Shown here: positions 10,638 through 22,298 of the stretch, piece by piece | Position numbering within the stretch: position 1 is the stretch's first letter | How the letters are laid out: each line of letters opens with the position of its first letter | Source of the DNA: Hippasteria phrygiana | Lineage: Eukaryota > Echinodermata > Asteroidea > Valvatida > Goniasteridae | Assembly: GCA_037893225.1 (NCBI GenBank) | Contig: JAZGUH010000401.1 | Location: 1,178,001-1,242,000, forward strand | DNA: 64,000 bases | Direction: 5' to 3' | Notes under the pieces: model-generated | Databases searched by the model: none | Seen by the model: the letters and a program-made list of their open reading frames with translations, nothing else | What the model was told of the DNA's origin: nothing | Translations under genes and position numbers: made by a program

Positions 10638-10901
10638 GTAAGCATTCAGTTTGCAGGGTTGAAATTCAGCCTAGGGCATGCATGCATGCAGGACAGGTTG
10701 GTTTTTTTCAATTGGAGGGGGGCTGTCTCACGTGCACAATTTTTAAGTGGATCTACGAAGTAATGACGTCACTCCATATTTACTACGTTCGCCAAGTGAC
10801 ATGCGGAAATATTACACGTCATAGCATACGGTTTCTCCAACAAAATGTACTCTGTACGTAGATGCTTATTTTGATAATTATTGCTACTTTGTGGAGTGCT
10901 G

Positions 10902-11240
10902 TGGCCTCGTGGCTCAGTGTACCGAACTCAAGATCTCGGTGCTACTGCAGATTGTGGGTTCGAGACCGCCCGGGGTCATGGTGCTTGTGTCCTTGAGTAA
11001 GGTTCTTTGTCACAAGCTGCTTCTCTCCACCCAGGAGTAAATGGGTACCTGTGAGGGCAGTGTTGGTTATGTGTTTGATTATCCCATGTGCACTTAACGG
11101 CTTTATACTCCCCAGGGAGCTGAGAAGTTTTCAGGAATGATTAATGGGCCCGATGAGCAGGGGTGATAATAATAGCGCCATGAGTAATGTTTATTAGAAT
11201 GTGCGCTCTATATATCTAGATTATTATTATTATTATTTTC
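10902..11240 (+). mobile_element. tRNA-derived SINE with TTA tail
   Basis: The head GTGGCTCAGTGTACC and GGGTTCGAGACC resembles a tRNA A and B box pair. The body carries CACCCAGGAGTAAATGGGTA and CTCCCCAGGGAGCTGAGA, shared with the copy at 28250-28560. The end is GCGCTCTATATATC followed by a TTA microsatellite. This is a standard SINE layout. Confidence 0.8.
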
Positions 11241-11464
11241 CTCAATTGCCGGTTAGGGCGACACATAATCCTGGAAAAGAGTGGGTTAGGGTGACCTGGT
11301 CGAATAGGGCGACACATAACTGTCGCCCTATTGTGAAAGTCGCCCTTTTGGAGTGTTTTTTAGTAAGGCGCGTTGGGAAAGTGCTCTAAAAGGGCGACAC
11401 TCGTGTCGCCCAATTAGAGTTTTTTCGGGAAGAGTCGCCCATTTGCCGCATCCAGGAGATTTCT
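11238..11464. mobile_element. Insertion with GGGCGACAC repeats inside the SINE tail
   Basis: About 225 bp separate two TTA runs (11220-11237 and 11466-11514), which suggests insertion into the SINE tail. The piece carries GGGCGACAC and its inverse GTGTCGCCC several times, including ATAGGGCGACACATAAC next to TGTCGCCCTAT. No coding capacity. The element family is unknown. Confidence 0.55.
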
Positions 11465-11465
11465 A

Positions 11466-11514
<49 letters not shown>
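11466..11514. repeat. (ATT)n microsatellite
   Basis: About 16 uninterrupted TTA units. It is the outer part of the SINE tail, separated from the inner part by the GGGCGACAC insertion. Confidence 0.9.
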
Positions 11515-12405
11515 GTATTACTTTGTACTTGAAAAACGTAGTTTTTGTGTTTGTCGCAAAATAGATAAAAGCGTGTACGTGCTGCAATGTTTGTACGTAC
11601 CTCAATAAATGCGCTGTTCACCGCCCCACCTGCCTGCACAAATTCAACGAGTTAAACGCTTTACGTCGTAGCTCCATTGGTAATGTTTGTTGCAATGCTC
11701 AGTGCACGTAATTTGCTAAACGATCTGATGGAAGATCGACCTGTTCAGTTCACGGTCGACTCTGTACCGTACGACGCTTTAAATTGCGTAAAGCGATCTC
11801 GGATTACTGCTTCCACATTTGAAACATTTTATTAAAGGCGTGTGATTTAGATTTAGAGTAGAATTTTGCAATTTCAAAGCTTGGGAGGGATCGATACTAA
11901 TCTGAACTTACCTCAGTTCATTCTATTTGGAAACAAAAGTAGCGCCCTCTTGCATGCCTAAATTTGAGAGATTTTTACAGAATTGAAACCACTATCTTCT
12001 GTTAACTCACGAACAAGCATTTAGATCATAAGGCGAGGGTGAAAAAAAGTGATATTGATATTTATTGCATGCTTGCTCGAAAGCATCACACTAAGCCAAA
12101 TCGGAATTAGCTGTACGAATGTACTGCACATGTGCAATACTCCAATCCCTGACCATTTTTAGGATTAAGATCATGCATAAACGCGGCATGATTTGTACAC
12201 AACACAAACCAAACCAACACAACATAAACCAAATTGGGAATTTCTAACATTTTTAAGTAAATGTTACTGGTACTCGCAAACCATGATGAAGGACCCGAAT
12301 TTAGCGCAGTTTCTTCCATTCTTTTAATTTAAATTAAATGCAACAATGTAACAGTGCATTTTAAGTATAATCATGTTAACTAAGAGTGTTTTGTCAATTT
12401 TGCAG
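11515..12405 (+). other. Intron sequence, nothing recognised
   Basis: Remaining part of the MAM1 to MAM2 intron. I see no repeat structure, RNA or coding signal, only AT-rich unique sequence. Confidence 0.6.
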
Positions 12406-12552
12406 GCCCTTCTTTGAGCTTTGATTGTAGTTTTGAAGAGGGACCATGTGGATGGACTCAGCTTACTGTTGGCGATGATAGGAACTGGGCAATTGAGCGT
12501 GATGACACTCGTTTGAGTCACACAGGACCAGAATATGACCACACCAGGGGAG
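12406..12552 (+). CDS. MAM2 exon 1
   Basis: Acceptor TCAATTTTGCAG, donor GTTAGT, 147 bases, phase 1. It encodes SLSFDCSFEEGPCGW, then DDRNWAIERDDTRLSHTGPE and YDHTRG. The first two MAM cysteines and the TGPxxDHT motif are present. The split Ser codon is shared with the end of MAM1, so MAM1 and MAM2 follow each other with almost no linker. Confidence 0.92.
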
Positions 12553-13390
12553 GTTAGTTGGATTTATAAACAAAATAACAGTGTGTGTTACAAATAAATC
12601 TTTTAGGGTTTCGTCAATTGTGAAAACAATAATGCAGGCAATAACATTCTTTAAAAATTATAATATCGGGCTGTTCATTATTAAACAGCCATCTTTGTTG
12701 ACCGCTTGTAGAGTATTATTTGTATGATTATCTATAATTGGGTTCATTTGTTTTACATCCAAAGCCACAGGTGGGGCGTCATATCTCATTTTAAGCCATT
12801 TGTTCAGAAAAATAAATATTTTTTGAATATTTTAACCCCCTGCAGAGCAAAATATGTGACCCTTTTACTGAAATATTGTTATGACGGAAAACCTATACCT
12901 AGCTATACCGGGATTCCCAGTCCATCTATACCCAGGTAAAAAAAAAATTGTAAGAATGCTTAAAACGCATGTAAATGGTAAAGATCTATTTGCGTCGATG
13001 GCGGCCATCTTGGATTCCCATAATGCGGTAAATCACGCTACATTGTATATTCACCCAAAGTCCAAATTTGGTATGTTCAGGTACCTGGCTTCCATGATTA
13101 TTTGTGTATGTATTTTTGCACAAATGGCTCAAATTCAAGGGTGCCATTTTCCCCGTTATCGGGTTCACTTTGGTTACAAAATCAAATTTGTACAAATTTA
13201 GAAATATTTTGATAATGATGACCTTTCATGACGTGGTCGGTGTTTATGGACTTCGCCTTACCCTCGGACGCACAGTCCTCGGGTTTTTGGCGTGACAAAA
13301 ATCGGGAAAACATACATCGATCTATCTTCATTAACTGATATTCCCTGCCTACAAAATATCCAAAATAATTATTTTTCTGTTTTTCCCAAG
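12553..13390 (+). other. Intron, MAM2 exon 1 to 2
   Basis: AT-rich unique sequence. The short ORFs found here overlap in opposite strands and show no known motif. Confidence 0.6.
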
Positions 13391-13540
13391 ATGAATTGGG
13401 TGTATTCTACTATTTCGAGGCAACATATGTAAAAGCTGATGAAACGGGTGTGATCGTCAGTCCAATTATTCCCGTCCTGCAAGACCAACAGCAGAATTGG
13501 TGCTTCAGTCTCTGGTATAACATGTACGGGCAAACAACTG
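13391..13540 (+). CDS. MAM2 exon 2
   Basis: Acceptor TTTTTCCCAAG, donor GTAAGT, 150 bases, phase 1. It encodes ELGVYYFEATYVKADETGV, then IVSPIIPVLQDQQQNWC and FSLWYNMYGQTT. The W-C-F-S-L-W-Y-N-M-Y-G motif is typical of MAM. The residue before the EATY stretch is Phe where MAM1 has Cys-Phe-Phe, so this domain lacks that local cysteine. Confidence 0.9.
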
Positions 13541-14583
13541 GTAAGTGAGTTTGTGAGCTTTGCCTATATATTGTTTGAGCTCCGTTTGGTGCCCCAAACA
13601 AAACTTCTATGACGGTGGCTTATCCATGTTTTGCATCTGGGCGGGGATGGGGCAAAATTGATTTTTTTTTATTGCGCCAGATTTTTGTTTAAAAGGTGAC
13701 TTCAATTTTGTTTCCACCCGGGAATAAGATTAAATGGGGGAGGGCAAGTACCAGTTGTGAGGCGGTCACAAAATGTCAGTCATTTCAGGTATGTAGTTAT
13801 TACAAATTCTACTTTTTCCACTATCAACTTAAGCTACCCAATTCCACCTTTTGTTGGTTGAAATGTATTTTGAAGTCAACATGAAAGACAAACTTAAAGT
13901 GAACTTTCCCTTTTGGGGGAGAAATACAATATTAAGGGCAGTACCCTGAAAAGAATACAAGATTTTCTCATAAAGATATGGAAAGGGCAATGTTGGCCTC
14001 AATCACCGGTGGAAGGAAATATTATGGGTGACGTGACAAATCTATTTGTAAGGGGCCAAAATGGGGTAAAACTTATTATATTAAAAAGTCTAAAATAAAA
14101 TGTCAGCAGTTTCTAAATTCGTTTCGTTTTTTCCAGTAAAGGCAGTTATATGACCTGAAAATGATGCACTTGCAATTATTGTAGTTTTGCCCTATGGTCA
14201 CTATATATAGGACGACTACAAATCGCTTTTTATGACTGTAAATCAGTCACAAAACTGCCTGTTATCATGGCAACGGCCATAAATAGATATATAAAGTCTA
14301 TTTTGGTTACTTATTTTCCCCAAACCCATTACCCAAGAGAGTATTTAGAAATACATTTTTGACAGTGGAAGTATTTGCTTTTAATTACTCTGAATCAGTT
14401 AAAATATGATTGGCCTGTATTCAGGCAAAGTGCCCCCACCCACCCACCACCTCGGCGACATTTTGCCGATTTTTCCAGAATCCACTTTATAATTGGAAAT
14501 TTTGGAATTTTGCGCTCCCACCACAAAACCTGGATACGTCACTGCCTGAATCGCACCTGACAAAGCGGAAATTTTGTTTCTAG
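13541..14583 (+). other. Intron, MAM2 exon 2 to 3
   Basis: Mostly unique. A weak inverted match CAGGCAAAGTG/CACTGCCTG at about 14423-14547 may be an old MITE, but no target duplication supports it. Confidence 0.55.
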
Positions 14584-14823
14584 GTTTCTTCAGAGTGTAT
14601 ACGTATCCTGCGTACGACGATCCTAACTTGGATAGCCGCCAAGCCTTATTGAAAATAGCCGGTCAACAAACCGGCAAGAGGGTGTGGCTACAGGCACTGA
14701 TTGACATCTCCAACCAGATAACGGACTTCATAATAGCATTGGAGGCAGTTGCTGTTTTCGATGTCTCAAAAAGTGATATAGCAATTGATGACGTGGTGAT
14801 TTGGCAGGGAGTATGTCCCCAAA
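14584..14823 (+). CDS. MAM2 exon 3
   Basis: Acceptor TTTGTTTCTAG, donor GTAAGC, 240 bases, phase 1. It encodes FFRVYTYPAYDDPNLDSRQA, then GQQTGKRVWLQALIDIS, then SKSDIAIDDVVIWQGVCPQ. It closes MAM2 with the expected cysteine. The last base joins MAM3 exon 1 to make an Asn codon. Confidence 0.92.
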
Positions 14824-15076
14824 GTAAGCAACATGGTTATATTATGTTTTCTGTTATAATGCGATTTTGTTTTGATAAAAGTAAGGAGGGTCGAACGTTT
14901 CGATCCTAGCAGAATCAAAGGCCAATTGCAATTTTCTTTTGTTTGTGAGGAAGAATTCTTCACGCAATTTTATTATTAGCGACAAAAGAGACAAAGTCTT
15001 TTTGGTTACAGTGTTTTGTTACACTTTTAGACCGTGGGCCAAGTGGCAAAAAGAGCTTCCTTCGTAACGTACCTAA

Positions 15077-16030
15077 TAGCCCGTTCTCACTTGAATGAAT
15101 TTCTACGCGAATGCCGTGCGACTATCAAATCGCACAGGGCGTACGGGAGTCGCACGGCAGTCTGTTGATGATTCGTACAGGTTGTAGGGGTGTCGTGTGT
15201 AATTCGGACAGGTCGCATGCCCGTGCGAGTTTTTTCAAATATTGAATATTTCCATACGGCTGTCGCACGGTTCGCATGGGGGTCGCACGGCAGTCTTATA
15301 GGTCGCACGGGAGATGGAAGAGAGTCGCACGGCTCGGCCGTGCGACTCTCAGCAGACCCCATGCGACTCCCGTGCGACATCCATCAGACTGCTGTACAAC
15401 TGCCGTGCAACTGCCGTGCAACATGCGAATCTCATTAGAGCCCGGTGCGACTGCCATCAGACTGCTGTACAAGCTGTAGGAATCTCATGCAAGTGCGGTG
15501 CGACCCCCCCATGCGAGCGCGGTGCTACTGCCGTCCAACCTGGCCTTGCCGTTTTTGCTGCCTGCCTGCTTGCCATCACTCTTCTTTGGTGGCATCGTTG
15601 TGTTGTGTTGAATACTTGTTGACTGTCGAACATCAAGTGCAGTTTTGAAGATCGACGCCAACAGGCCCTGCTTTTATGCGATTCGCGCGGATCGAACGGC
15701 GCTTGTACGGCGGCCGCACGGCGCTCTGATTGGTTGTACGGCGGTTGTACAGCAGGCGCACAGGTCGCACGCGAGTTTAACAAAAATCACACGGCGCTTG
15801 CGCGGGACTCGTACAGGTTGTACGGCAGTCGCACGGAACTTGAACCGTTATCGGATGTTTCGGGAGGAAAAGTCGCACGAGAGTTGAACGGCAGTCGCAC
15901 GGCAGTTGTACAAGTGAGACTGCGCGGGAAAGAAACAGGAAAAGTCGTACGGAAATCGCACGGCTGCACGATTTTTTAGTCGCACCGCAGTTGTACAAAC
16001 AATGATTATCGTTCAAGTGAGAACGGGGTA
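15077..16030. mobile_element. Harbinger-like non-autonomous element of CCGTGCGAC repeats
   Basis: Ends TAGCCCGTTCTCACTTGAA and, inverted, TACCCCGTTCTCACTTGAA are flanked by the 3-bp duplication TAA (15074-15076 and 16031-16033), the pattern of PIF/Harbinger elements. The 954 bp between are filled with many copies of GTCGCACGG or CCGTGCGAC and variants in both orientations. The centre is a perfect hairpin with a 14-bp stem (15320-15333 and 15337-15350) and a 3-base loop. The GC content is much higher than the surroundings. Overlapping ORFs here are repeat-derived and I do not regard them as genes. Confidence 0.75.
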
Positions 16031-16754
16031 TAAGGAGGATGATTTCTTTTTAGTTTGTTCAATAGAAATAAATATCACAGATAGTATGAGGGTTGTTCTT
16101 AGTTGTGACTCTTGTTTGTTAATGAGCACTACACGCTGAAACATTACACAAATTCGATTTCTTCTAACGGAAAGAGGCTGAAAAGTGACTAGTCTGGCAC
16201 AGTTAACATGTGAATGTGACGTGCCATACAATAGTCTCCATAGTACCGCGCCATTGTTTACGTAAATTCAGCAACCGTAGGAGACTACGAGCGAGCGATG
16301 CATGCATGTCAGAAGAGAAGGGTCTCAAACGTGGACTTCGGCGATATTTCTTACAATTATCGACATGACAGAGCAGAATTAAAACTTCAAAACACAAAAT
16401 CGGTGACAAAATGTATCATAGCTCTTGCAGGTTTCCTTAGTTTGAAAATATTTCCTTTAGAAATGCGTCAAAACAACGCGTGTATGAGGCCGTCTGTGTC
16501 ATGTTTACTTCGTACAGCTGCTGGTTGTGTGCACATTATGCACTCTCCATTTTCATGTCGCTGACGCAATGCTTTCAAGCAAGGCTGTAATGAAGGTGAG
16601 GTTATTTCTTCCGTTTATTATCGATAGATTGATGCAATAGTCATACATGTTTTGGTTGATTTTCCAAACTGTATACACCGAAGACTCGATCACATGTATG
16701 GATGTACAGTATACATGTATGTGAGGGCCCTAAACCAGGATTATTATAGCAGAA

Positions 16755-17299
16755 TAGCTTGAAAATTCCAGCTCTAGGCTCATGACATGTGAAATTCGCC
16801 ATTTAGAGCTGGAAGGAATTCTATAGGGTTCGTTAGGGTCGGTTTAGATGTTGGCGATATCTTCCGTTCCCTGAATATATCAACCAAACACTCACCTTGC
16901 GGCTGTTTGCTGATCGCTGTCAGTATTTCAGCAAACAGCCGTTGGATATCGAGCCCCGAGGCGCGCGCAGTGCCGCTTGCCGATAATCGATCGGAAAACA
17001 TCGTTCATGTTCAAAAATCCGCTCCATTACTTTGTACACAGCTGGTTTGTGCATGCACCGAGTTGCACGAAAAATTCTTCTCTTTTTCGGGTTTAACTTG
17101 AGCATATTCCAATTTTGAGGGGATGACAAGCTGCATGAATGACTACTCTGCCGGCAAGGTGGGTGTTTGGTTGATATATTCAGGAAAACGGAAGATATCG
17201 GCAAGATCTAAACCGACCCTAACGAACCCTATAGAATTCCTTCCAGCTCTAAATGGCGAATCTCACATGTCATGAGCCTAGAGCTGGAATTTTCAAGCT
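16755..17299. mobile_element. MULE-like MITE with long terminal inverted repeats
   Basis: Inverted repeats of about 145 bp start AGCTTGAAAATTCCAGCTCT and match almost perfectly. They are flanked by the 10-bp duplication TATAGCAGAA (16745-16754 and 17300-17309). Long inverted ends with 9-11-bp duplications are typical of MuDR/MULE elements. A second hairpin sits inside near 16902-16944 (GGCTGTTTGCTGA and its inverse). No transposase. Confidence 0.75.
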
Positions 17300-17309
17300 T
17301 ATAGCAGAA

Positions 17310-18739
17310 CTGCATTTCCGTCTGCAGGTCTGTATTTGTTGGTCGAGACTGCTGTCATGGCCATCGTGTGCAGTTTTTTCTTTTTTCAAAATGAAATGTT
17401 AAACAGTGGGAGGTTAGTATTTAGTTTATTTACTTATTCGTTTATTTTGGTGTTGGATGGGGAGGGGGTGTTCTGTGAGAAAAGGTCTTCAGCCTTTGTG
17501 GTTGCAATTGACGATACCGACATATGTGTATAGTCATCACTTTCTGAATGTTTTCTTTTCAAGGGGGTCACTAGTTGCAAAGGAAAGAACGTATTACGCC
17601 ACTGTGTTGGTTTGTCTATGATGACTCATGAGCATTTTTAGAGTATTTTCTAACAAAAATTTGACTGACCATCATTAAAGTAATATATGGTGAAACAAGT
17701 AGCGGCAGGATGCTGCATTCTTTCCGTTGAATATTTTGAAGAATTCCAAAAACGATGAACCAAACTGTTGCGTCCTTTAACCCCACCCCCCCCCCCCAAA
17801 AAAAAAATAACACCAACAAAACACAATGGTTGGGTTGATTTTGCACAACATGACATGTTCCAGCAAATGGTTTCTAATAAATTTGCCCGACAAGTTTAAT
17901 ATTTTCCAATAAATTTCGTTAATGGGCCTTTATCCGGACATCCTGGATATTAGCAAACTATATATCAACATCTGAGAGAAGGATCCAACCATCCTGAATA
18001 TTGTATATTTATAGTTGTTTTCCTGTTTTTTCAGCACGTGGGGTCTATCACCAGTCACTGAAGGACAAATGATCTTTCAAAAGGGCCCATAGAACTCCAC
18101 CAGCATTGTCAAGGCGGGAAAAAAGTGGATTTTTATCTGATGTAGAAAAAGAAACTTTTGTGCACGCCTTTTTGTGCACGCCTTGTTAGACTTCACCGAG
18201 GACTGGATTGACTGGGCACTCCATTCATTCATCACGGAAGAAAGGCAACTTGATTTTACTGTGACCTTATTTTTTGAGTCCAGGCAATTTTTTTGGGATT
18301 TCTGTGTTGAACTGATTTCTATGAATTTCACTGACGAGGCGGCCCCGATAAAGCTACTTGGATTTTGAGCAGACATTGGAGCTCAAGTTATTTTCTTCCG
18401 AGAAAGTGTCCTTCGTTACTTAACGTGACAGGTGCAAGTAGCAAGTGATCTCTTTCTTTATAGACCATCAACCATTACGTAATATAGAGCGTCTCATTCT
18501 TCAGTCTTGTTTCTATTTATGGACCTCAAAAAGCCTTGACCAATCTAATGTGTGATATTCACTCAAAGTTTTACATATCGGTGACTGTTTTATAACTGAA
18601 TTATGCTATTCTTCAGCTGGAACCGTAAGGTTTGAGAAGAATAGTGGACTGTGGCCATCTATTTCCTGAAAACTTGTGAATTAATATTGCAAGATAGACC
18701 CTTGTACTCAACTGAAAGCACTCTACACGATTTAACAAA
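17310..18739 (+). other. Intron sequence, nothing firm
   Basis: Unique intron sequence between the MULE-like element and the LINE relic. A C tract lies at 17787-17798. ORFs on both strands near 18077-18376 have no known domain and overlap each other. This stretch may be the left continuation of duplication copy B, which cannot be tested because copy A starts at the window edge. Confidence 0.5.
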
Positions 18740-20010
18740 CACGGTGCTTTGAGGCCATGGAGCAAGGTGAAGTTACAGGCGGCGTGTTAGATCTCAGTAT
18801 AAGCTTTTGATTGTGTTGATCATGTAATCCTACTAGGCAAACTTAAAAAGCTGAATATGTCAGCTTCTGTACTTAACTGGTTTAAGTCATACTTAGGCGC
18901 TCGTAGTCAGTCTGTAAATATTGAGGGCACAGTATCGAAGGTCCTCCCATAAATATTGGCGTTCCTCAGGGGTCGATCCTATCCACTATTATTAATTGTT
19001 TACAGGCGCGGATCCGGGGGGGGGGGGTCGAAACCCCCTGCTCGTAGGGGCCTACGCCTTGCAAATACAGGTCTTATTTTGCCTATGGGTGAGAAGAAAA
19101 CAAAGATATTAAATGGCGCCACCAACGGTGAGAAAGTGTGTCAGCCGCCCCCCCCCCCCCCCCCCTCCCCCCGCGTGTAATTTTTTTTCAAAGACGAAAC
19201 ATTTTCGGAGTCACCTTTCTGGGAAAATTTCAGAACCACCCCTGCAAAAAATCCTGGATCCGCCCCTGATTTATACTAGTAATCTTCCATCTTGTATACC
19301 CCAAAATTGCAACTTATTTATGTATGCAGATGACTCCACGTTAACGTACATCTCCTCTGGTATTAATGAAATAGAAAGGAACTTAAATACAACTCTTGCT
19401 GGTATTCACAACTGGTGCGAAACAAACTAGCATTGAATGCCAACAAAACTAAATGTATGCTTATTGGTTCAAGGCAGAAAATATCCAAAGTCGACTTAAA
19501 CGTGTGCATTGCTGATAATGTTATTGAAAATGTGAAGTCTTGTAAATGCTTGGGTGTAGTTATTGACGAAACGTTAAGTTGGGGTCCACATGTTGAACAC
19601 GTAAGGAAAACTGTGTCGTCTAAATTTGGTATGTGAAACAGAATTCGTCTACGTTCCCCAAAGCAGACTGCACACACTCTTTGTAAGTTTAGTCATGCCA
19701 TCTTTAGAGTATTGTTGTACTGTGTGGGGAGGAAGATACATATCTCACGACAATATCCTCAACAAATGTCTAAAAAGAGCCGCACGGATAATCCTTAAAT
19801 GTACCTCCCTCACCCCTTCAGCAGATATGTTTGCTAGACTAAATTGGGCTCCTTTTTCTGAAAGAGTTCAGTCCAAAAAGGCTATCCTTGTTTTCAAAAG
19901 TCTTAACAAAATGACTCTTTCGTACGTGACGAATCTTTTCACACCACTTACAGTGATTGGTGAAACAAGGCAATCAACCATATATACCATTTATCTTTAA
20001 ACCTTTGTGT
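18740..20010 (+). pseudogene. LINE (CR1/L2-like) reverse transcriptase relic, copy B
   Basis: Fragments in shifting frames encode MEQGEVTGGVLDLS, LNWFKSYLGARSQSVNIEG, VPQGSIL, then NLFMYADDSTLTYISS with the Y-A-D-D catalytic motif, then LNANKTKCMLIGS and CLGVVIDETLSWGPHVEHV, and the C-terminal ARIILKCTSLTPSADMF stretch. This order is that of a non-LTR reverse transcriptase. It is 5' truncated, frameshifted and split by a small inverted-repeat element at 19003-19268. Confidence 0.88.
19003..19268. mobile_element. Inverted-repeat MITE inside the LINE relic
   Basis: Ends read CAGGCGCGGATCCGG on the left and CCTGGATCCGCCCCTG on the right, an inverted repeat of about 14 bases. It interrupts the LINE reading frame exactly where the two halves of the palm domain should meet. 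Flanks TTGTTTAC and ATTTATAC could be a decayed 8-bp duplication, as in hAT elements. It contains a G tract (19016-19027) and a C tract (19147-19163). Confidence 0.6.
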
Positions 20011-21218
20011 AAATATATTTTTTAATTAAACTGTATGCATGCCCCAATGGAAACCAGTTTTAACTGTTTCGGCACACCCTGGGTAAAGAAATGTAATAAA
20101 TACATAAATACAAATCCGGGTGCAGTTGTGGACCAAATAAATGTGACCCCACCCAAAAATGGAAAACGATATCAAAAACATTTGCAGTTTCAATACTCAA
20201 ATCTCAACTTGGCTAGTTCAAATTATAACTGCACTTTTTGTCACAATTTTCTTCTCTCCTTTGGATAATTATAGTAAAACGAAAAAATTGAAACAAAACA
20301 AAGACAAATACGCTGTCAAGAAGAAAACAAGTTGTTTCGCGTTCTCGAGCGGCCAAAGAGTAATCTGTGGGAAAATACAGGATTTTCCCCGAAATTACAT
20401 ATAGAAATTATTGTATCGCACATAAGGCCATGCATTTGCCAATGTTCTATTTCATTCGAGAATGCAAATCGGCAGAACTATCGTTGCTAAAAGAAATGAT
20501 GTTGTTGGCACATCTTATCCAGGCAAATATCGTAATTGCTTTAATGCAGTCAATTTGATGAAATTATATTCTGTCTCTGTAAACGATACTAAGCTCATAT
20601 AATTATTTTGTGCAGGCTGCGTTGTTGCACGCCAGTCAAGCGACCGGTGATCCGGTGTCGCGTGAATATCAGACTCCTTGAAATTCCCGTTGGTTACACT
20701 GCACATGCTCAGTAGGCCCCGTATGCAAAGAATGAGAAACGTAAGGGCGAGTGAGGTTAAGGGTTATGCTATTGCCAAAACTTGTGTCCATCATAAAAAT
20801 GTTTGTTACAAAGCACTATGGAGCAAGTTCGGGTGCTGCTGATCTAGTCCCTTTTGTCAATTTTGCGATTTAAATCACGCATGCGTGGTATGTTTTCACT
20901 CGAACGCATCTAGTCGATCAACTACGTCAAATCTAGTTTGTGTAGCAACAAAAAACTGTAAAGAATGTCGTCTGCTAATTGTTAACGAAGCAAATGTTGG
21001 TACGTCATTTTTATTTTCTATTATTTATTTATTTATTTATTTTACTTTAGTGTAATAAATAATTCATTATCTTATTGCAAAGAGTTATTATCATTGGACA
21101 AAACTTAAAATTTACCGTAAACGTCTGCAAAACTTGCCCAGTTTACCTATCCTCTATCTTGAAACCGTGACTTAACTCGCGAGTGACTAGAGAAACCATG
21201 GTCCTGAGCTAGGTTGAT

Positions 21219-21293
21219 CCAGTTGGACTAGCTAGTCAAACCACGCAGCGTTCCACTCGAACGCTACGTGGTTTGACTAGCTAGTCCAACTGG
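21219..21293. repeat. 75-bp near-perfect palindrome, only in copy B
   Basis: CCAGTTGGACTAGCTAGTC is followed by AAACCACGCAGCGTTC, a short CACTC loop and the inverted arm ending AGTCCAACTGG. The stem is about 35 bp with one unpaired base. Copy A at about 1698-1735 keeps only the left arm. Confidence 0.88.
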
Positions 21294-21365
21294 ATGTCAC
21301 TCACATCTAGATTGACTAGGGTTAAGTCTAGTCACTCTAGTCGCCCAACCGAACTTGCTCATGGG

Positions 21366-21800
21366 TGCACCCTGAGATAATTAATCACTGGATAACGACA
21401 TCCTGAACGTGGGATGACGACATCCTGAGATAATTATCATGGGATGACGACGTCCTGAACGTGGGATGAGGACATCCTGAGATATTTTTTTAGGGGATGA
21501 CGACATCCTGAAAGTGGGATGATGACATCCTAAGATAATTTATCATGGGATGACGACATTCTGACAGCAGAAAGTCAACATCCTGAGATAATTTATTAGT
21601 TCCCAACATTATTTTATTAATTTTTAAAGAAAGAATCATGTCGACTTCCTGCAATCAGGATGTCGTCATCCCCTGATAAATTATCTCGGGATGTCGTCAT
21701 CATGTGATAAATTATCTTAGGATTTCGTCGTCCCGTTATAAATTATCTGAGGATGTCGTAATCTTGCCTGTAATATACCGTCCTCCTGAGATAAAATATG
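21366..21800. repeat. Fold-back element, copy B (uninterrupted)
   Basis: Same GGATGACGACATCC words as in copy A, forward in the left part and inverted in the right part, with a unique middle near 21600-21650. It shows the element as it was before the gypsy insertion in copy A. Confidence 0.8.
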
Positions 21801-21881
21801 TCAGGATCTCAACTAGTCGGATGGCACTTCTAGAACTCCATACGAAACACATACGCTCACCATTTAAATTTCTTGTCAAAG

Positions 21882-22025
21882 ATATCGACAACAGTTTCAA
21901 CTGTAGCTTTGAAAATGGATACTGTGGTTGGAAGCAGTCAGAAGATGATGACGCGAACTGGGCATTGGAGAGAGGTGACACATACACATCTGGTACTGGA
22001 CCTGCGTTCGATCACACCAGAGGTG
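21882..22025 (+). CDS. MAM3 exon 1 (duplicate of MAM1 exon 1)
   Basis: The splice sites, length (144) and phase match the exon at 5561. In the part compared, the protein differs at only one residue (TSGTGP against TSDTGP). The surrounding introns are also nearly identical, so this is a recent copy and not merely a conserved domain. Confidence 0.9.
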
Positions 22026-22228
22026 GTGAGTCAGAGTTACAAAATGTTATTTCTGTTAAATCAAAGGTATTTAATCAGAAATATTAATTCCTACACTTTC
22101 ATCTTTGATTTTCCCTTTGTAACTCCATACCTTGAGTGGCTTTTACCCTAATTGTTTGGGGCGAACTTTCAAAGAAAAACCTTACCTAGTCAGTCAGACA
22201 CTGGCAATTTGGGAAACCGTCAACATAG

Positions 22229-22298
22229 GGCAAGATAGTTTGAAAAGCACCAGTACGGTATTCCGGAGGTCGCAGGTTCAAATCCCGCTCCGGCCACT
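22229..22298 (+). repeat. tRNA-like relic, copy B
   Basis: Duplicate of the relic at 5908. It keeps GGTTCAAATCC and the acceptor-like CTCCGGCCA end. The 5' half AGGGCAAGATAGTT is only weakly tRNA-like. Confidence 0.6.

Noticed and set aside
14423..14547. MITE with CAGGCAAAGTG/CACTGCCTG ends
   Set aside because: The inverted match is short and no target duplication fits. It could be chance.
15190..15980. Several overlapping ORFs of 60-108 codons on both strands
   Set aside because: All are produced by the CCGTGCGAC words, which are open in many frames. No independent coding evidence.
18077..18376. A Ser/Lys-rich 99-residue minus-strand protein
   Set aside because: No motif, overlaps another ORF on the plus strand, and lies in an intron. 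Not supportable as a gene.
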